A DNA stretch of 64,000 bases from Thalassoglobus neptunius (GTDB lineage Bacteria; Planctomycetota; Planctomycetia; Planctomycetales; Planctomycetaceae). The translations under genes were made by a program, and so were the position numbers. Shown here in pieces: positions 26,859 to 37,124 of the stretch. Where the stretch lies: the NCBI RefSeq assembly GCF_007859735.1, contig NZ_SIHI01000017.1, positions 1-64,000 of the forward strand. The letters run 5' to 3'. The notes under the pieces were generated by a model. That model had not been told where the DNA came from. It saw nothing but the letters and a program-made list of their open reading frames with translations, and ran no database searches. Each line of letters begins with the position of its first letter. Positions within the stretch are counted from its first letter, which is position 1.

Positions 26859-29045
26859 TCAATATTCGTTCTCAGCTTCACTTCCTCCACCAGAGAAGAC
26901 TTTCACCTCGGACTTAATGACCTGCCGGATCGTTCTTTCGTCGCGTTCCTGAACCAGTTTCGCCACAGCGTCATCCAGCGACATGAAACCGAGATCGCCT
27001 TCGATTCGGTCCCGCACGGAAACTCCGCCCTTCTCTTTGTCCTTCGGGCCGACGACCAACATATAAGGGACCAGATCCAACTGGGCGTCGCGAATCTTCT
27101 TCTTGACATTCGCTGATTGTCGATCGATCGAAGTTCGGAATCCCGCCTGACGGAATGTCTGTTGAACCTCCTCGCAGAACGGAAGCATTTCGTCATTCAG
27201 ATTGAGAATGCGAATCTGCTCCGGTGCCAGCCACAATGGAAACGCTGCTGCAAAGTGTTCGATCAGCATGCCGACAAATCGTTCCATCGACCCAAACGGT
27301 GCACGATGAATCATGACCGGACGGTGCGTCTGATTGTCGGAGCCAACGTATTCGAGCTTAAACCGTTCAGGGAGATTGTAGTCCAACTGAACGGTGCCAA
27401 GCTGCCATTCTCGACCGATTGCATCGCTGACCATGAAGTCTGCTTTCGGTCCATAAAATGCCGCTTCGCCAGCACACTCCGTGAACTCCAATCCCGATTC
27501 CTGAAGCACTTTCCGAAGCGTTCCTTCAGCACGGTCCCACAGATCTTCCGACCCGACATACTTGTCCGAATCCGGATCGCGCAGCGACAGTTGAACGCGA
27601 TAGTTTTCCAACCCAACGCTCGCAAGAACGAACTTCACGAGGTCGAGAGTTTCCTTGAATTCTTGTTCGACTTGTTCGGGAGTACAGAAGAGATGCGCAT
27701 CGTCCTGAGTCAATCCACGCACCCGAAGCATTCCGTTCAGTTCGCCCGATTGCTCGTGGCGATAGACTGTTCCGAACTCGGCGAGGCGAACGGGCAAGTC
27801 TCGGTAGGAACGAGGCTGTGCCTGATACATCTGCACGTGATGCGGGCAGTTCATCGGCTTGAGAAGATATCTCTCCTGCTGCTTTTCCCACTTGCTGAGA
27901 TAAGCGAGTTTCTCTTCGTTCCCAGCCTCTTTCGGAAAGTCTTCGAATGGACATCCAATGTCTTTGGCTGCTTCCAGAAAGTCATTTTCGACCTTCTCGT
28001 CGATCTCGTTCGCAGTCAGACACTGCTTCCAGTAGTCGACGAGTTGACCTGCGGGATGCCCGAAGATCGGTGCAAACTGCGAGTCGCGATAATACGGGAA
28101 GTGCCCGCTTGTTTCGTAAAGCTCCGCTCGCCCGATGTGCGGCGAGTAAACGGGTTGATACCCCCGCTTCAGAAGTTCCTGTTTAATGAAGTCTTCAAGC
28201 AGCGCGCGGACGGTCGCCCCTTTCGGCAACCACAGACACAAGCCCGAGCCGACTTCGGAAGAAATCGAGAACAGACCATGCTGTTTGCCGAGCACTCGAT
28301 GGTCGCGACGTTTCGCTTCGTCGACCTGTTCGAGATAGGCCTTCATGTCCTTCTTGTCGAAAAAGGCTGTCCCGTACAAACGTTGAAGCCGTTTGTTCTT
28401 CGAATCGCCTTTCCAGTACGACCCCGCAATGCTGACAAGCTTAAATGCCTTGATGCGTCCAGCATCCGGAATATGTGGACCGCGGCAGAGATCGACGAAC
28501 TCTCCCTGCCGATAGAAGCTCAGTGAATCGTGATCGGCCAACCCGGTCTGAATATGCTCAGCTTTCAACTCCTGATTGAGCCCCGAAACGAGTTCAATCG
28601 CTTCATCGCGATCGAGATGAAATCGCTCAAATGGCTCGGAGTCTTTGATGATCGACTGCATCTCAGCTTCGATTCGCGGAAAATCTTCCTCGCTGATCGG
28701 AGTCTCCAAGTCGAAATCGTAGTAGAAGCCGTTGCCCGTGGTCGGCCCGAATGCCAAACCGACGCCGTCGAACAATCTCATCACAGCCCGCGCCATGACG
28801 TGAGCGCAGGAGTGCCGCAGGACGCCGACCGCTTCCGCATCCCGTGTGGTCAAGAGCTTCAAAGGGATCGGATCAGCGTCGCTGACCTCGTTCAACGGTC
28901 GGGCTGCATCGACAATGACACCGTCAATTTCGGCAGCCACGGTTGCGTTCGCGAGGCGCTCGCCAATCCCACGAGCGACATCCAGAGCTGAAGATCCGTC
29001 TGCGATGTCTTGAATCGTCCCGTCGGGAAGCTGAATTCTGGGCAT
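26859..29045 (-). CDS. thrS: Threonyl-tRNA synthetase ThrS
   Basis: Class II tRNA synthetase. Full-length bacterial architecture in 728 residues: TGS domain (about 1-62), editing domain with the HxxxH zinc-like pair ([11 protein letters not shown]), catalytic core with motif 1-3 and the zinc ligands ([39 protein letters not shown]), and anticodon-binding domain ([20 protein letters not shown]). Some insertions make it longer than the E. coli enzyme (642). Two hairpins lie just upstream of the start codon (see leader entry). Confidence 0.97.
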   Translation of the reverse strand: MPRIQLPDGTIQDIADGSSALDVARGIGERLANATVAAEIDGVIVDAARPLNEVSDADPIPLKLLTTRDAEAVGVLRHSCAHVMARAVMRLFDGVGLAFGPTTGNGFYYDFDLETPISEEDFPRIEAEMQSIIKDSEPFERFHLDRDEAIELVSGLNQELKAEHIQTGLADHDSLSFYRQGEFVDLCRGPHIPDAGRIKAFKLVSIAGSYWKGDSKNKRLQRLYGTAFFDKKDMKAYLEQVDEAKRRDHRVLGKQHGLFSISSEVGSGLCLWLPKGATVRALLEDFIKQELLKRGYQPVYSPHIGRAELYETSGHFPYYRDSQFAPIFGHPAGQLVDYWKQCLTANEIDEKVENDFLEAAKDIGCPFEDFPKEAGNEEKLAYLSKWEKQQERYLLKPMNCPHHVQMYQAQPRSYRDLPVRLAEFGTVYRHEQSGELNGMLRVRGLTQDDAHLFCTPEQVEQEFKETLDLVKFVLASVGLENYRVQLSLRDPDSDKYVGSEDLWDRAEGTLRKVLQESGLEFTECAGEAAFYGPKADFMVSDAIGREWQLGTVQLDYNLPERFKLEYVGSDNQTHRPVMIHRAPFGSMERFVGMLIEHFAAAFPLWLAPEQIRILNLNDEMLPFCEEVQQTFRQAGFRTSIDRQSANVKKKIRDAQLDLVPYMLVVGPKDKEKGGVSVRDRIEGDLGFMSLDDAVAKLVQERDERTIRQVIKSEVKVFSGGGSEAENEY

Positions 29046-29416
29046 GGATCATTTCTATGTTGAGAAGCCGCTTGAGGCGACTTCGTCGTTCTCAAATCAA
29101 AATGGCCACCGATACGAGGGGTGGCGGAAATCACCTTGATTCTATGTGCGCGTTCTAGGGAAGTGTTGCGAACTCGTCAACCGGGAGCAATTCTCTGACA
29201 CCCAGATTCCGCGCAACCCACGCCCAACGGCCAATTTCACGGATTCTCTGGGCTCTGCGGAGAAGTGCTTTTCCACAAATCCAGAAATTGCTCAGGCGAA
29301 TGGACCCATCACTGCGATTCAAGGAGCGAGTGCGTCATTCATCGAATGTTCACTGCTTCGTAACTCACAGCTTTGCGGGATCCACTCGCCCGATCAGACG
29401 ATCTCAGACAGCGGAA
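29046..29416 (-). promoter_or_regulatory. thrS leader region with two hairpins
   Basis: On the minus strand, 60-80 bases before the thrS start, GCCACC and GGTGGC pair around the nine-base loop CCTCGTATC, which contains CGT (plus-strand 29105-29125). A second hairpin, GAAGTCGC/GCGGCTTC (plus-strand 29062-29082), needs a G-U pair only if transcribed from the minus strand. No clear Shine-Dalgarno precedes the ATG. The farther part of this 371 bp gap shows no gene. Confidence 0.45.
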
Positions 29417-30103
29417 TTACTTCTTCTTCGATTCCGCTTGCTGAAGTGCACTGCGACCACGAGCCGCTTCGACTTCCTGACTTTGACCCCAAAGATAGAA
29501 AACGAAGCCGAGGACAATTCCAGTAATCGTCGCTGAGAGAACCGCTGCAGCACTCGCTGTGAAAGTGGAGTTTTCAGCCGCAGCTTGAGTCGTCAACACG
29601 AGTCCGATCACGCTAATCGCCAGCCCCAGCGCGTCAGCCAGGATTTCTTTCAGGCTGAACCCCATATTTGCCAGAACGACAAGTTTCCCAAGGACAAGCT
29701 GCAAAGCGAATGAAACCACTCCTGTCGCCATCAAAGCGAACGCCAACCAGTGAAATGCGGGAAACGCCAGTGCTTCCGCGACTGTGTAAATCGGCTTGAG
29801 AACTCCCGCCGAAAACTCTTGCGCTCGTTCGTCTTCATCAATCTTCTCAGACAACTCCGAAACCGTTTCCTTTGCGCGATCGAGAGTCTTATCGACAAAC
29901 TCATCCTTCGCAGGTTCCGCAGGTTGATCTGCTGGTTGATCTCCCGGAACAGGTTCCGGTGTCGATTTTTCATCCGGTGTGGTTTCCGGAGTGGTTTGGG
30001 TTGTGTCCGCACCTGCAGGCAAAACTTCATCCTGAGCGGACACCACACTCGATGCCAAGACACACAAAGCCATCGCAGCCACGAACAACATCTGAACTCT
30101 CAT
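29417..30103 (-). CDS. Exported membrane protein with Pro/Glu-rich segment
   Basis: Unrecognised. ATG 30103, preceded by GGAAGG, gives a signal peptide (MRVQMLFVAAMALCVLASSV), then a 60-residue Thr/Pro/Glu/Asp-rich spacer (TTPDEKSTPEPVPGDQPADQ), a charged helix, and three to four hydrophobic helices between about 110 and 210 (FHWLAFALMATGVVSFALQL and so on), ending in a polar tail. It could be a cell-envelope anchor. It is divergent from folK with only about 225 bp between start codons. Confidence 0.7.
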   Translation of the reverse strand: MRVQMLFVAAMALCVLASSVVSAQDEVLPAGADTTQTTPETTPDEKSTPEPVPGDQPADQPAEPAKDEFVDKTLDRAKETVSELSEKIDEDERAQEFSAGVLKPIYTVAEALAFPAFHWLAFALMATGVVSFALQLVLGKLVVLANMGFSLKEILADALGLAISVIGLVLTTQAAAENSTFTASAAAVLSATITGIVLGFVFYLWGQSQEVEAARGRSALQQAESKKK

Positions 30104-30329
30104 TCCAATACCCTTCCCGGAGAAAAATGATGTTTCAGTTTCATGAAACAGAAATCGAAAACGAACGGACGCCAATACTGGCAGTTCTTCACTTATCATT
30201 CGTTAGGTTGAAGCAAATATTATGCGAAATGGCGGGGAAGCTGCGCGACTCTGCCCAATTCGTTTCAAGCGGTCTTCCATGTTTCGTATGATCGCTCTCG
30301 TTCAACTTCACCTTCGACAAGAAATCCCG

Positions 30330-31136
30330 ATGTCTTCCCGATCCGTATCTTCTCAACAACCACGTGTCACCACAATCGTCGGATTGGGAGGGAATCTGGG
30401 GAATGTCGCGGAAACCTTCGAATTCGCGATGAATCATCTCGACGAGCATCGTGAAATCAAGCTCCTTCAAGTGAGCCCTCTCTATACAACGACTCCCGTC
30501 GGATCGAATGCAGGATCGGGATACGTCAACGCGGCCGCCACACTCGAGACGTCGCTGGCCCCCGAAGAATTTCTCACAGCTCTTCAAGAAACCGAAACTC
30601 GCTGTCACCGCAAGAGAGAAGTCCGATGGGGTCCACGAACTCTGGATCTCGACGTCATCGCTTATGGAGATCAATGCATCTCGACAGAACGTCTCACAGT
30701 GCCTCATCCAGCCTGTTTTTACCGAAGATTCGTTCTCGATCCCGTCGTCGATGTTGCTCCCGACTGGCGCCATCCCGTGATTGGACTGACTGCCCGGGAA
30801 CTTCGAGACCGACTGAAGCCGCGTCCCGTCAAAATTGGAATATCGTGTGATTCTGCAGTCATCGAATTGCTCGATCAGTTGACCGACAAAAAGAAAATCG
30901 AACTCGTCCCTGCCAACGATCCGTCATCCGTAATCACTCTCGCGAGCACCGACTTCTGGATCGACTCACCGACAACGGTTTTGATCGAAACGGAAACGGA
31001 AGCGGAGAAGCAGATCGTCAAAATCCTCGAACAGGTCGGGCACTCTCAGAGAGAGAGTCGAATTGAACAGCAGGTTCACTTCATGCTTCAAATTTTTGTG
31101 GCAATCACTGACACACCGTCACAAATTGTAGGATGA
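30330..31136 (+). CDS. folK: HPPK (FolK) with an added C-terminal domain
   Basis: Pyrophosphokinase of folate (or pterin) synthesis. From ATG 30330 the N-terminal 160 residues have the HPPK landmarks: VGLGGNLGN, PVGSNAGSGYVNAA, ETETRCHRKREVRWGPRTLDLDVIA (split in the family model), and VPHPACFYRRFVLDPV. A further 100 residues (KIGISCDSAVIELLDQLTD onward) belong to no domain I recognise. The frame is open back to 30222 but the segment before MSSRSV looks unlike HPPK. Its neighbours do not include other folate genes. Confidence 0.88.
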   Translation: MSSRSVSSQQPRVTTIVGLGGNLGNVAETFEFAMNHLDEHREIKLLQVSPLYTTTPVGSNAGSGYVNAAATLETSLAPEEFLTALQETETRCHRKREVRWGPRTLDLDVIAYGDQCISTERLTVPHPACFYRRFVLDPVVDVAPDWRHPVIGLTARELRDRLKPRPVKIGISCDSAVIELLDQLTDKKKIELVPANDPSSVITLASTDFWIDSPTTVLIETETEAEKQIVKILEQVGHSQRESRIEQQVHFMLQIFVAITDTPSQIVG

Positions 31137-31304
31137 GCTGTTCGCCGGCCATCGCTCAAGCCGTGACATTCAGCGGGACTCTTGCAAGGCTGAACCGGAA
31201 ATTGGAAGATAATTCCCGGAGCGAGGGCCGTTCGCGGTGAAGACGCTCCGGGAAGAGTGAAGGAACGCTACGAAATAAACTCCAATGTACGAAAGGACTT
31301 CGGG

Positions 31305-33803
31305 ATGTCATTGTCACGTCAACAGAAGCTGAACGGGCTGGTTCTTGCCGTCTGTGCGATGGGTATCGCAGTCGGATGGACCTATGCACAGCGGGCAGGA
31401 GGAAGCACTCCACCAGAAAACCTCCTTCCTTATCAATCAATCATCTTCGCCCGGGCGAACGGATCAGCGCTTACGAGCGAAGGCTTTAAACAGACCGCCT
31501 GTTACAAAGCGTTCTTCGAAACTGGTCTGATGGACAAGATCGAAGAAGCATTCGACTCCCTGCCTGGGACGATGCCCAACGAAGAACAACTCGACGAAGC
31601 CATCACTCACATTGAAGAAAACGGCTTTTCATTGGGAATCACTGTCGGCCCGACAATGCAGCCCTGGGGAGTTGTTGTCGTTCATGACTGGGCAGAAGGT
31701 GCGTCGGTCCTTTCGCAGTTCATCGAACTGATCCCCGATGCGGAACTCGACTTTCAACAAGTTGAACAGGGCGGTCGATCCATCACGATGGCCATGATCC
31801 CCGACACCCCCGTCGAACTGGGATGGTGGGAAGAACAGGGGCATCTCATGTTCGCCATCGGTCTCGACGCCATTCGATCTGCAATTGCGGTCGCCGACGG
31901 AGAACAACCGAACATCGTGACGAATCCGCTTTACGAAAAGTACCTCAGTTCCGATCAAGACTTCACGACGACATCAGTCGGATGGTTCGATTTCGAACCT
32001 CTTCGTGAACAGTTCGGACAGATGCCCGTCCCTGTTCCGGACCAGCGATTGACCGTCAATGCTGTGCTCGAAATCCTGGGACTCCACAACTTCGAACACT
32101 CCGTCGCTCACAGCGGTTACAAGGGTGAAGCGATGTGGAGTGAACAACACGTCGAGATCTCCGGAGAACCGTCTGGACTGCTGAAGCTTCTGATGCAGAA
32201 GCCATTCACTCTCGAAGATCTGCCTCCCATTCCAGTCGGGCAAACGAGCATGGTCGCAGCGAGCTTCGATCTGGCTGACGCTTACGACACTGCCTGGACA
32301 ATGATCGACAAAGTTGCCGAGATCGCTCCTCCGGGGGAAATGGATCGCTTCTACGAAGACTACGCAGAGCTTGAACAAGAACTGGGCTTTGAGATTCGAG
32401 ATCTCCTGGCTTCCATCGGCCACCTTCACTGTCTCTATTCAGATGCCAATCAAGGTCTGTTCGGGCTGGGCGGGGCTGTTGTGATGGGCGTGAACGATGC
32501 TCCGCAATTGCGAGAGTGTCTCGAAACGTTGACCGAAAGAGCGATCGATGAGTCTCGCGGACAATTCACGACCATTGATGTCGAGAAACGCGGGCGAACA
32601 CTCACAATCCTCAGGTTCAACGAAGCCCCATTTGTGACCCCATCGTTCTGTATCGACGAAGACTGGGTCGCGATCGGTCTTGTCCCCCAAGCGGTGGAAT
32701 CGTTTTTAATGCGAATTGATGGGGACCTTCCCAGCTGGTCCCGCTCCGACGAACAAGCTTCCGCACTGGCCGAAGTTCCTTCCGAATTCACATCAGTCAG
32801 CATCATCGACCCGCGCGACACTTATCGATTGATCATGGGCTTCGCTCCGATGCTCGTGGGACTTGCTGAATTCGGCATCCGAGAGTCGGGAGCTTTTGAT
32901 CCCGAATTCCAGCTTCCGATTTCACCAGCAGACATTCCTCCAAGTGAAGTGTTGCTCGACAGCCTCTTCCCCAATGTGAGCGTGACCACAGTCAACACAA
33001 CCGGCTGGCAAGGCTACGTTCGCGAATCAATGCCCGGAATTCCATTCCTTGGCGGCGGAAACACGGGAACAACGGTCGCGACCTCAGCTGTGCTCGTTGC
33101 ACTTCTTCTTCCAGCTGTCCAACAGGCTCGTGAAGCAGCCAGACGAGCTCAGTCGGCAAACAATCTGAAACAGATTGGACTGGCGATGCACAATTACCAC
33201 GACACACATGGCGGGTTCCCACAAGGCACGATTCCAAACGACGACCTTGAAGTCGAAGACCGTCTGAGCTGGCTTGTTTCGATCCTGCCTTTCATCGATG
33301 AATTAGAATTCTACGAAGGCTTTGATCTCGAAGCGAAATGGGATTCCGAGGAAAACGAGTTTCTTGTCGACTTACCGATTGAAGCCTACACCATGCCTGG
33401 CGCAGAGGGATGGGCTTACGGCTACGGAACAACCTCCTACGTCGGAATGGCGGGAGTCGGAGAAGACGCTCCAACGCTCCCAGCAACCAGCCCGCGAGCC
33501 GGCATCTTCGCCTACAATCGACAAACACGGATGCGAGAAATCCTTGACGGTACGTCCAACACCGTCGCCGTCGGAGAAACAACTGACACTGAACCTTGGG
33601 CTGCGGGTGGCTACTCCACGATTCGTCCGTTAACTCGTCAGCCATACATCAACGGAGGAAACGGATTCGGAAGCCGCTTCAACGGCGGAGCCCAATTCCT
33701 CTTTGCTGACGGCGCCGTAAGATTTATCAGCGAAGAGATTGATCCTGATGTGATGGAAGCGATCTCGACAATTCGAGGCGGCGAAGTCGTTGGCGATTTC
33801 TAA
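31305..33803 (+). CDS. Composite exported protein with C-terminal DUF1559-like domain
   Basis: 832 residues. ATG 31305 follows AAAGGA; the first 30 residues (LNGLVLAVCAMGIAVGWTYA) form a signal or anchor. Residues 40-570 look like a duplicated DUF3352-type alpha/beta region (PYQSIIFARANG, then TSMVAASFDLADAY). From about 593 comes TSAVLVALLLPAVQQAREAA, RRAQSANNLKQIGLAMHNYH, the core of planctomycete DUF1559 proteins, and the terminal FADGAVRFISEEIDPDV. In ordinary DUF1559 proteins that core is the N-terminal prepilin segment after RRGFTLIELL; here it is internal and has lost the cleavage site. Two hairpins follow the gene. Confidence 0.88.
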   Translation: MSLSRQQKLNGLVLAVCAMGIAVGWTYAQRAGGSTPPENLLPYQSIIFARANGSALTSEGFKQTACYKAFFETGLMDKIEEAFDSLPGTMPNEEQLDEAITHIEENGFSLGITVGPTMQPWGVVVVHDWAEGASVLSQFIELIPDAELDFQQVEQGGRSITMAMIPDTPVELGWWEEQGHLMFAIGLDAIRSAIAVADGEQPNIVTNPLYEKYLSSDQDFTTTSVGWFDFEPLREQFGQMPVPVPDQRLTVNAVLEILGLHNFEHSVAHSGYKGEAMWSEQHVEISGEPSGLLKLLMQKPFTLEDLPPIPVGQTSMVAASFDLADAYDTAWTMIDKVAEIAPPGEMDRFYEDYAELEQELGFEIRDLLASIGHLHCLYSDANQGLFGLGGAVVMGVNDAPQLRECLETLTERAIDESRGQFTTIDVEKRGRTLTILRFNEAPFVTPSFCIDEDWVAIGLVPQAVESFLMRIDGDLPSWSRSDEQASALAEVPSEFTSVSIIDPRDTYRLIMGFAPMLVGLAEFGIRESGAFDPEFQLPISPADIPPSEVLLDSLFPNVSVTTVNTTGWQGYVRESMPGIPFLGGGNTGTTVATSAVLVALLLPAVQQAREAARRAQSANNLKQIGLAMHNYHDTHGGFPQGTIPNDDLEVEDRLSWLVSILPFIDELEFYEGFDLEAKWDSEENEFLVDLPIEAYTMPGAEGWAYGYGTTSYVGMAGVGEDAPTLPATSPRAGIFAYNRQTRMREILDGTSNTVAVGETTDTEPWAAGGYSTIRPLTRQPYINGGNGFGSRFNGGAQFLFADGAVRFISEEIDPDVMEAISTIRGGEVVGDF

Positions 33804-33867
33804 CACTTCTCATCAAAATGTTCTCGACTGAATGAAGTGTCGAGAAACCATGCCTTCATCGAAATCT

Positions 33868-33893
33868 GGGGAACACTCCCGGAAGTGTTCCCC
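33868..33893 (+). terminator. First hairpin after the DUF1559-like gene
   Basis: Perfect ten-base stem GGGGAACACT / AGTGTTCCCC with a six-base loop, but no U-tract after it. It may help stop transcription or protect the 3' end. It precedes a second hairpin by 22 bp. Confidence 0.55.
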
Positions 33894-33914
33894 AATCTCG
33901 CTGAATCACTCTCC

Positions 33915-33946
33915 AAGGCTCTGATATCGTGTCAGAGCCTTGTTTT
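33915..33946 (+). terminator. Second hairpin, probable intrinsic terminator
   Basis: Perfect ten-base stem AAGGCTCTGA / TCAGAGCCTT with a seven-base loop followed by GTTTTC. It lies 32 bp before the M16 peptidase start, so it may also attenuate that gene. Confidence 0.7.
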
Positions 33947-33977
33947 CACTCACGGAATTGAACTGAATCTGAACCTG

Positions 33978-35201
33978 ATGAAATTTCACAGTAAGACGCT
34001 ACCCAACGGCCTGCAGATCATCGCTGAAATCAACCCTGATGCGCAAAGCGCAGCGGTTGGCTTTCTCGTCAAAACTGGAGCACGAGATGAACAGATCGCA
34101 GACTCCGGCGTCAGCCATTTTCTGGAACACATGGCTTTCAAAGGCGATTCACAGTATTCCGCAGAAGATGTGAATCGAATCTTTGACGAAGTGGGAGCAA
34201 GTTACAACGCGTCGACCAGTGAAGAACTCACCTTTTACTACGCAGCGATCTTACCAGAATATCTGGATCGAACTTTCGACCTCCTCGCACGTCTGATGCG
34301 GCCCAGTTTGCGAGAAGACGACTTCGATATGGAGAAGCAAGTCATCCTGGAAGAGATCGGAATGTACGAAGATCTCCCCGGATTCGCTGTCTACGATCAG
34401 TCGATGTCATCTCATTTTTCGGGACACCCACTCGGACAAAGCATTCTCGGTTCCAGTGAGAGCATCACCAATCTCACTGTGGAACAGATGCGAAACTATC
34501 ATGAGCAGCGATACGGAGCCGCCAATCTGATTCTGGCAGCGACAGGGAATCTCGACTGGACACAATTCACAAGCCTCGTCGATCAGTACTGCCGTGACTG
34601 GCAACCGGGAACGCCCGGACGGACCGTCGTTGAAGCCAAGCCGGAAACACAGGTCCAATGGATTCCCAAACCGGGAATGAATCAAGAGCATGTCATGCAG
34701 ATGTCCCCGGCTCCACCGGCGGACAGCAGCCTGCGATTCGCCGCAGAAATTATCTCGACAATTGTCGGTGATGAGTCGTCCGGTCGGTTGTACTGGGATC
34801 TTGTCGAAACCGGTTTGGCAGAGACAGCTGAACTCTCGTACAACGACTACGACGGAAGTGGAGCCTGGGCGATTTACCTTTGCTGTGAACCGGATCAGAC
34901 ACGATCGAATCTCGATCGAATTCTTCAGACGATCACAGACATCAACGAGCATGGGCCCACTCCGGATGAGTTAGAACAGGCACGCAATAAAGTCGCTTCC
35001 CGAATCGTCCTGTCCAGCGAACGCCCGATGGGACGTCTCGTTTCACTCGGCGGAAACTGGCTCTACCGGGGAGAGTACCGAAGCGTTAAAGATGACCTGA
35101 AGGACATTCAAGACTTAACTCTCGATGACATTCGAAAGCTTCTGAATCAGTATCCGATCGGGCAGGTGACAACCGTTGGACTTGGCCCCGTCGAGAACTG
35201 A
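33978..35201 (+). CDS. M16-family zinc peptidase
   Basis: Inverzincin peptidase of about 408 residues, start ATG 33978 ([15 protein letters not shown]). The inverted zinc motif [10 protein letters not shown] (HxxEH) lies near residue 58, with the third zinc-ligand glutamate in [14 protein letters not shown] some 75 residues later. The second half contains [13 protein letters not shown], as in the C-terminal M16 domain. An earlier in-frame start at 33837 would cross both hairpins and give a non-conserved leader, so I reject it. No signal peptide: cytoplasmic or processing-type peptidase. Confidence 0.93.
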   Translation: MKFHSKTLPNGLQIIAEINPDAQSAAVGFLVKTGARDEQIADSGVSHFLEHMAFKGDSQYSAEDVNRIFDEVGASYNASTSEELTFYYAAILPEYLDRTFDLLARLMRPSLREDDFDMEKQVILEEIGMYEDLPGFAVYDQSMSSHFSGHPLGQSILGSSESITNLTVEQMRNYHEQRYGAANLILAATGNLDWTQFTSLVDQYCRDWQPGTPGRTVVEAKPETQVQWIPKPGMNQEHVMQMSPAPPADSSLRFAAEIISTIVGDESSGRLYWDLVETGLAETAELSYNDYDGSGAWAIYLCCEPDQTRSNLDRILQTITDINEHGPTPDELEQARNKVASRIVLSSERPMGRLVSLGGNWLYRGEYRSVKDDLKDIQDLTLDDIRKLLNQYPIGQVTTVGLGPVEN

Positions 35202-35308
35202 TCGACGCTGGCCGATTTCCCGACACCCCTGCACCCGGCTGATTCTCTTGCGCAGCTGCATTGTGAATTTGCTCGTCGGCATCTCTGCAAACGAGAAAGC
35301 ACGATGCG

Positions 35309-36988
35309 TTAGTGATCGCCTCGAGTGATTCGAACGACTTCTTCGAGAGTTGTCACTCCATCAATCATTCGTTGATAACCGGACTGCCGAAGCGTCAGCA
35401 TCCCGTGTTTCAATCCGTATTCCCGAACAACTCCCGAACTTGCCTGGTCGATGCAGAGTTGCTTGATTTTCGAATCGTTTTTCAACAGCTCGTAAACGCC
35501 GCTTCGACCAGTGAACCCAATGTCTCGACAGTCTCGACAGCCGACAGGTTCGTACAACGTTTCGATATCTGGTTGCGGGAAGTCCTCGGGCAGCATACCG
35601 GGATCAGGTTTGAACGGCCGTTTGCAACGAGAACAGAGTTTACGAACAAGCCGCTGAGCGAGAATTCCTTCGACTGTACTGGCGACGAGATACGGTTCGA
35701 CACCCATATCGACAAGTCGCGTAAACGAACTTGGAGCGTCATTCGTGTGCAGCGTGCTGAACACGAGGTGACCAGTCAGAGATGCCTGAATGGCACTGGT
35801 CGCTGTTTCCCCGTCTCGAATTTCCCCGATCAGCACGACATCGGGGTCGTGTCGCAAAATACTTCGCAGTCCGGCGGCAAACGTTAAACCAATCTTACCG
35901 TGAACCTGAATCTGACTGATCCCCGGAAGCTGATATTCCACCGGGTCTTCGACAGTGATGATTTTCGTGCTGGGACTTTTGATCTCATTCAGCGCACTGT
36001 AGAGCGTCGTCGTTTTTCCGCTACCCGTCGGCCCGGTCACCAAAATGATTCCGTGCGGCAGCGAAATCAACTCGTGAAACTGCTCGTAGACGTTTTCGGG
36101 CATCCCCACGCCACGCAGATTGAAGACCATGCGTTCCTTGTCGAGCAAACGCAAGACCACGCCTTCACCGTGGAGCATCGGAATGATCGAAACACGAACG
36201 TCGACCTCTCTGCCTTGAATACGGACATTGATTCGACCGTCCTGAGGAAGTCGCTTCTCCGCGATATTCAACCGCGACATAATTTTCAGTCGAGTCACAA
36301 TCGCAGAAGCAAAGTGATTGATTTCCGGCGGAACAGGTTCAATCCGAAGCATTCCATCGACACGGAAGCGGATCGTCAGCCCACCTTCATGCGGTTCGAG
36401 GTGAACATCACTCGCCCTCTGTTCCAGAGCTTCAATCAGCAGTTCATTCACGAGCCGGATCACGGAAGGAGCTTGCGCGGACTCCGCCAACTCCCCCATT
36501 CCTTCGGGAATCTCATCGAGGAGATCCACTTCCGACTCGTTTCTTTGCGCGACCATCTGATTGATGGTGTCACCACCGACCCCGAGATTTCTCTTGATCA
36601 ACTCAAGAATCTCATCTCGACACGCCAGCACCGGTTCAATCCGGCAGCGGCCCAGCGCACTCAATTCGTCAATCGATTCCAGATTGAATGGATCGCTGAC
36701 AGCGACTTGAACATGCCCATTCTCGCGTGCCAACGGCATCGCTTCATGACGAAAGATGGCCGTCGTCGGGAAAGAGTTCAAGAGATCCCGATCGACGGAA
36801 TACTCTTTCAAGTCCATAAACTCCATTCCGAGCTGATCGGCAAGAAGCTGCAGCGTTTCGTCTTCGCGGATGATCCCCATTTCGATCAGAACACGATCGA
36901 CACGCCGTTTGGCGTCATGGTCATGAGCCAATTGAAGCTGCTGGTCTGTAACGAGACCGTGATCGACAAGTAGAGAACCAATATTCAT
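35309..36988 (-). CDS. gspE: T2SS/type IV pilus assembly ATPase GspE
   Basis: Hexameric ATPase driving pseudopilus growth. From ATG 36988 (559 residues): an MshEN-type N-terminal domain ([15 protein letters not shown] ... [15 protein letters not shown]), Walker A GPTGSGKT at about 319-326, the aspartate box, Walker B region ([12 protein letters not shown]) and His box (STLHTND), and the zinc-binding cysteines (LCSRCKRPF, then VGCRDC). All are intact. It follows the secretin-like gene on the minus strand, 136 bp apart, with a hairpin between them. Confidence 0.95.
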   Translation of the reverse strand: MNIGSLLVDHGLVTDQQLQLAHDHDAKRRVDRVLIEMGIIREDETLQLLADQLGMEFMDLKEYSVDRDLLNSFPTTAIFRHEAMPLARENGHVQVAVSDPFNLESIDELSALGRCRIEPVLACRDEILELIKRNLGVGGDTINQMVAQRNESEVDLLDEIPEGMGELAESAQAPSVIRLVNELLIEALEQRASDVHLEPHEGGLTIRFRVDGMLRIEPVPPEINHFASAIVTRLKIMSRLNIAEKRLPQDGRINVRIQGREVDVRVSIIPMLHGEGVVLRLLDKERMVFNLRGVGMPENVYEQFHELISLPHGIILVTGPTGSGKTTTLYSALNEIKSPSTKIITVEDPVEYQLPGISQIQVHGKIGLTFAAGLRSILRHDPDVVLIGEIRDGETATSAIQASLTGHLVFSTLHTNDAPSSFTRLVDMGVEPYLVASTVEGILAQRLVRKLCSRCKRPFKPDPGMLPEDFPQPDIETLYEPVGCRDCRDIGFTGRSGVYELLKNDSKIKQLCIDQASSGVVREYGLKHGMLTLRQSGYQRMIDGVTTLEEVVRITRGDH

Positions 36989-37026
36989 AGTGATTATCGT
37001 CGGGCAAACCAGGACGAGGGTCAAGA

Positions 37027-37047
37027 GGCACCATCTGAAGTGGTGCC
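37027..37047 (-). terminator. Hairpin between secretin-like gene and gspE
   Basis: Seven-base perfect stem GGCACCA / TGGTGCC with a seven-base loop, about 40 bp upstream of gspE in the same transcript direction. It has no U-tract on the minus strand, so partial attenuation or mRNA processing is as likely as termination. Confidence 0.4.
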
Positions 37048-37124
37048 GGGTGTACGCGGATTCCGTAAGTCGAACCTCGCCAGTATTCGTCTTCTCTTCC
37101 GAATCCTAATGAGAAATCCCGAGA

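Noticed and set aside
27117-28526. Long plus-strand open frame (469 codons) opposite thrS
   Set aside because: It is the complement of a well-conserved synthetase gene, its product has no protein-like motifs, and codon bias of thrS explains the absence of stops.
33837-33977. Earlier start for the M16 peptidase
   Set aside because: It would translate through both tandem hairpins and add 47 residues unlike M16 N termini, while ATG 33978 begins at the conserved first strand.
35900-36973. Plus-strand open frame opposite gspE
   Set aside because: Antisense of conserved ATPase motifs; no ribosome site and no recognisable product.
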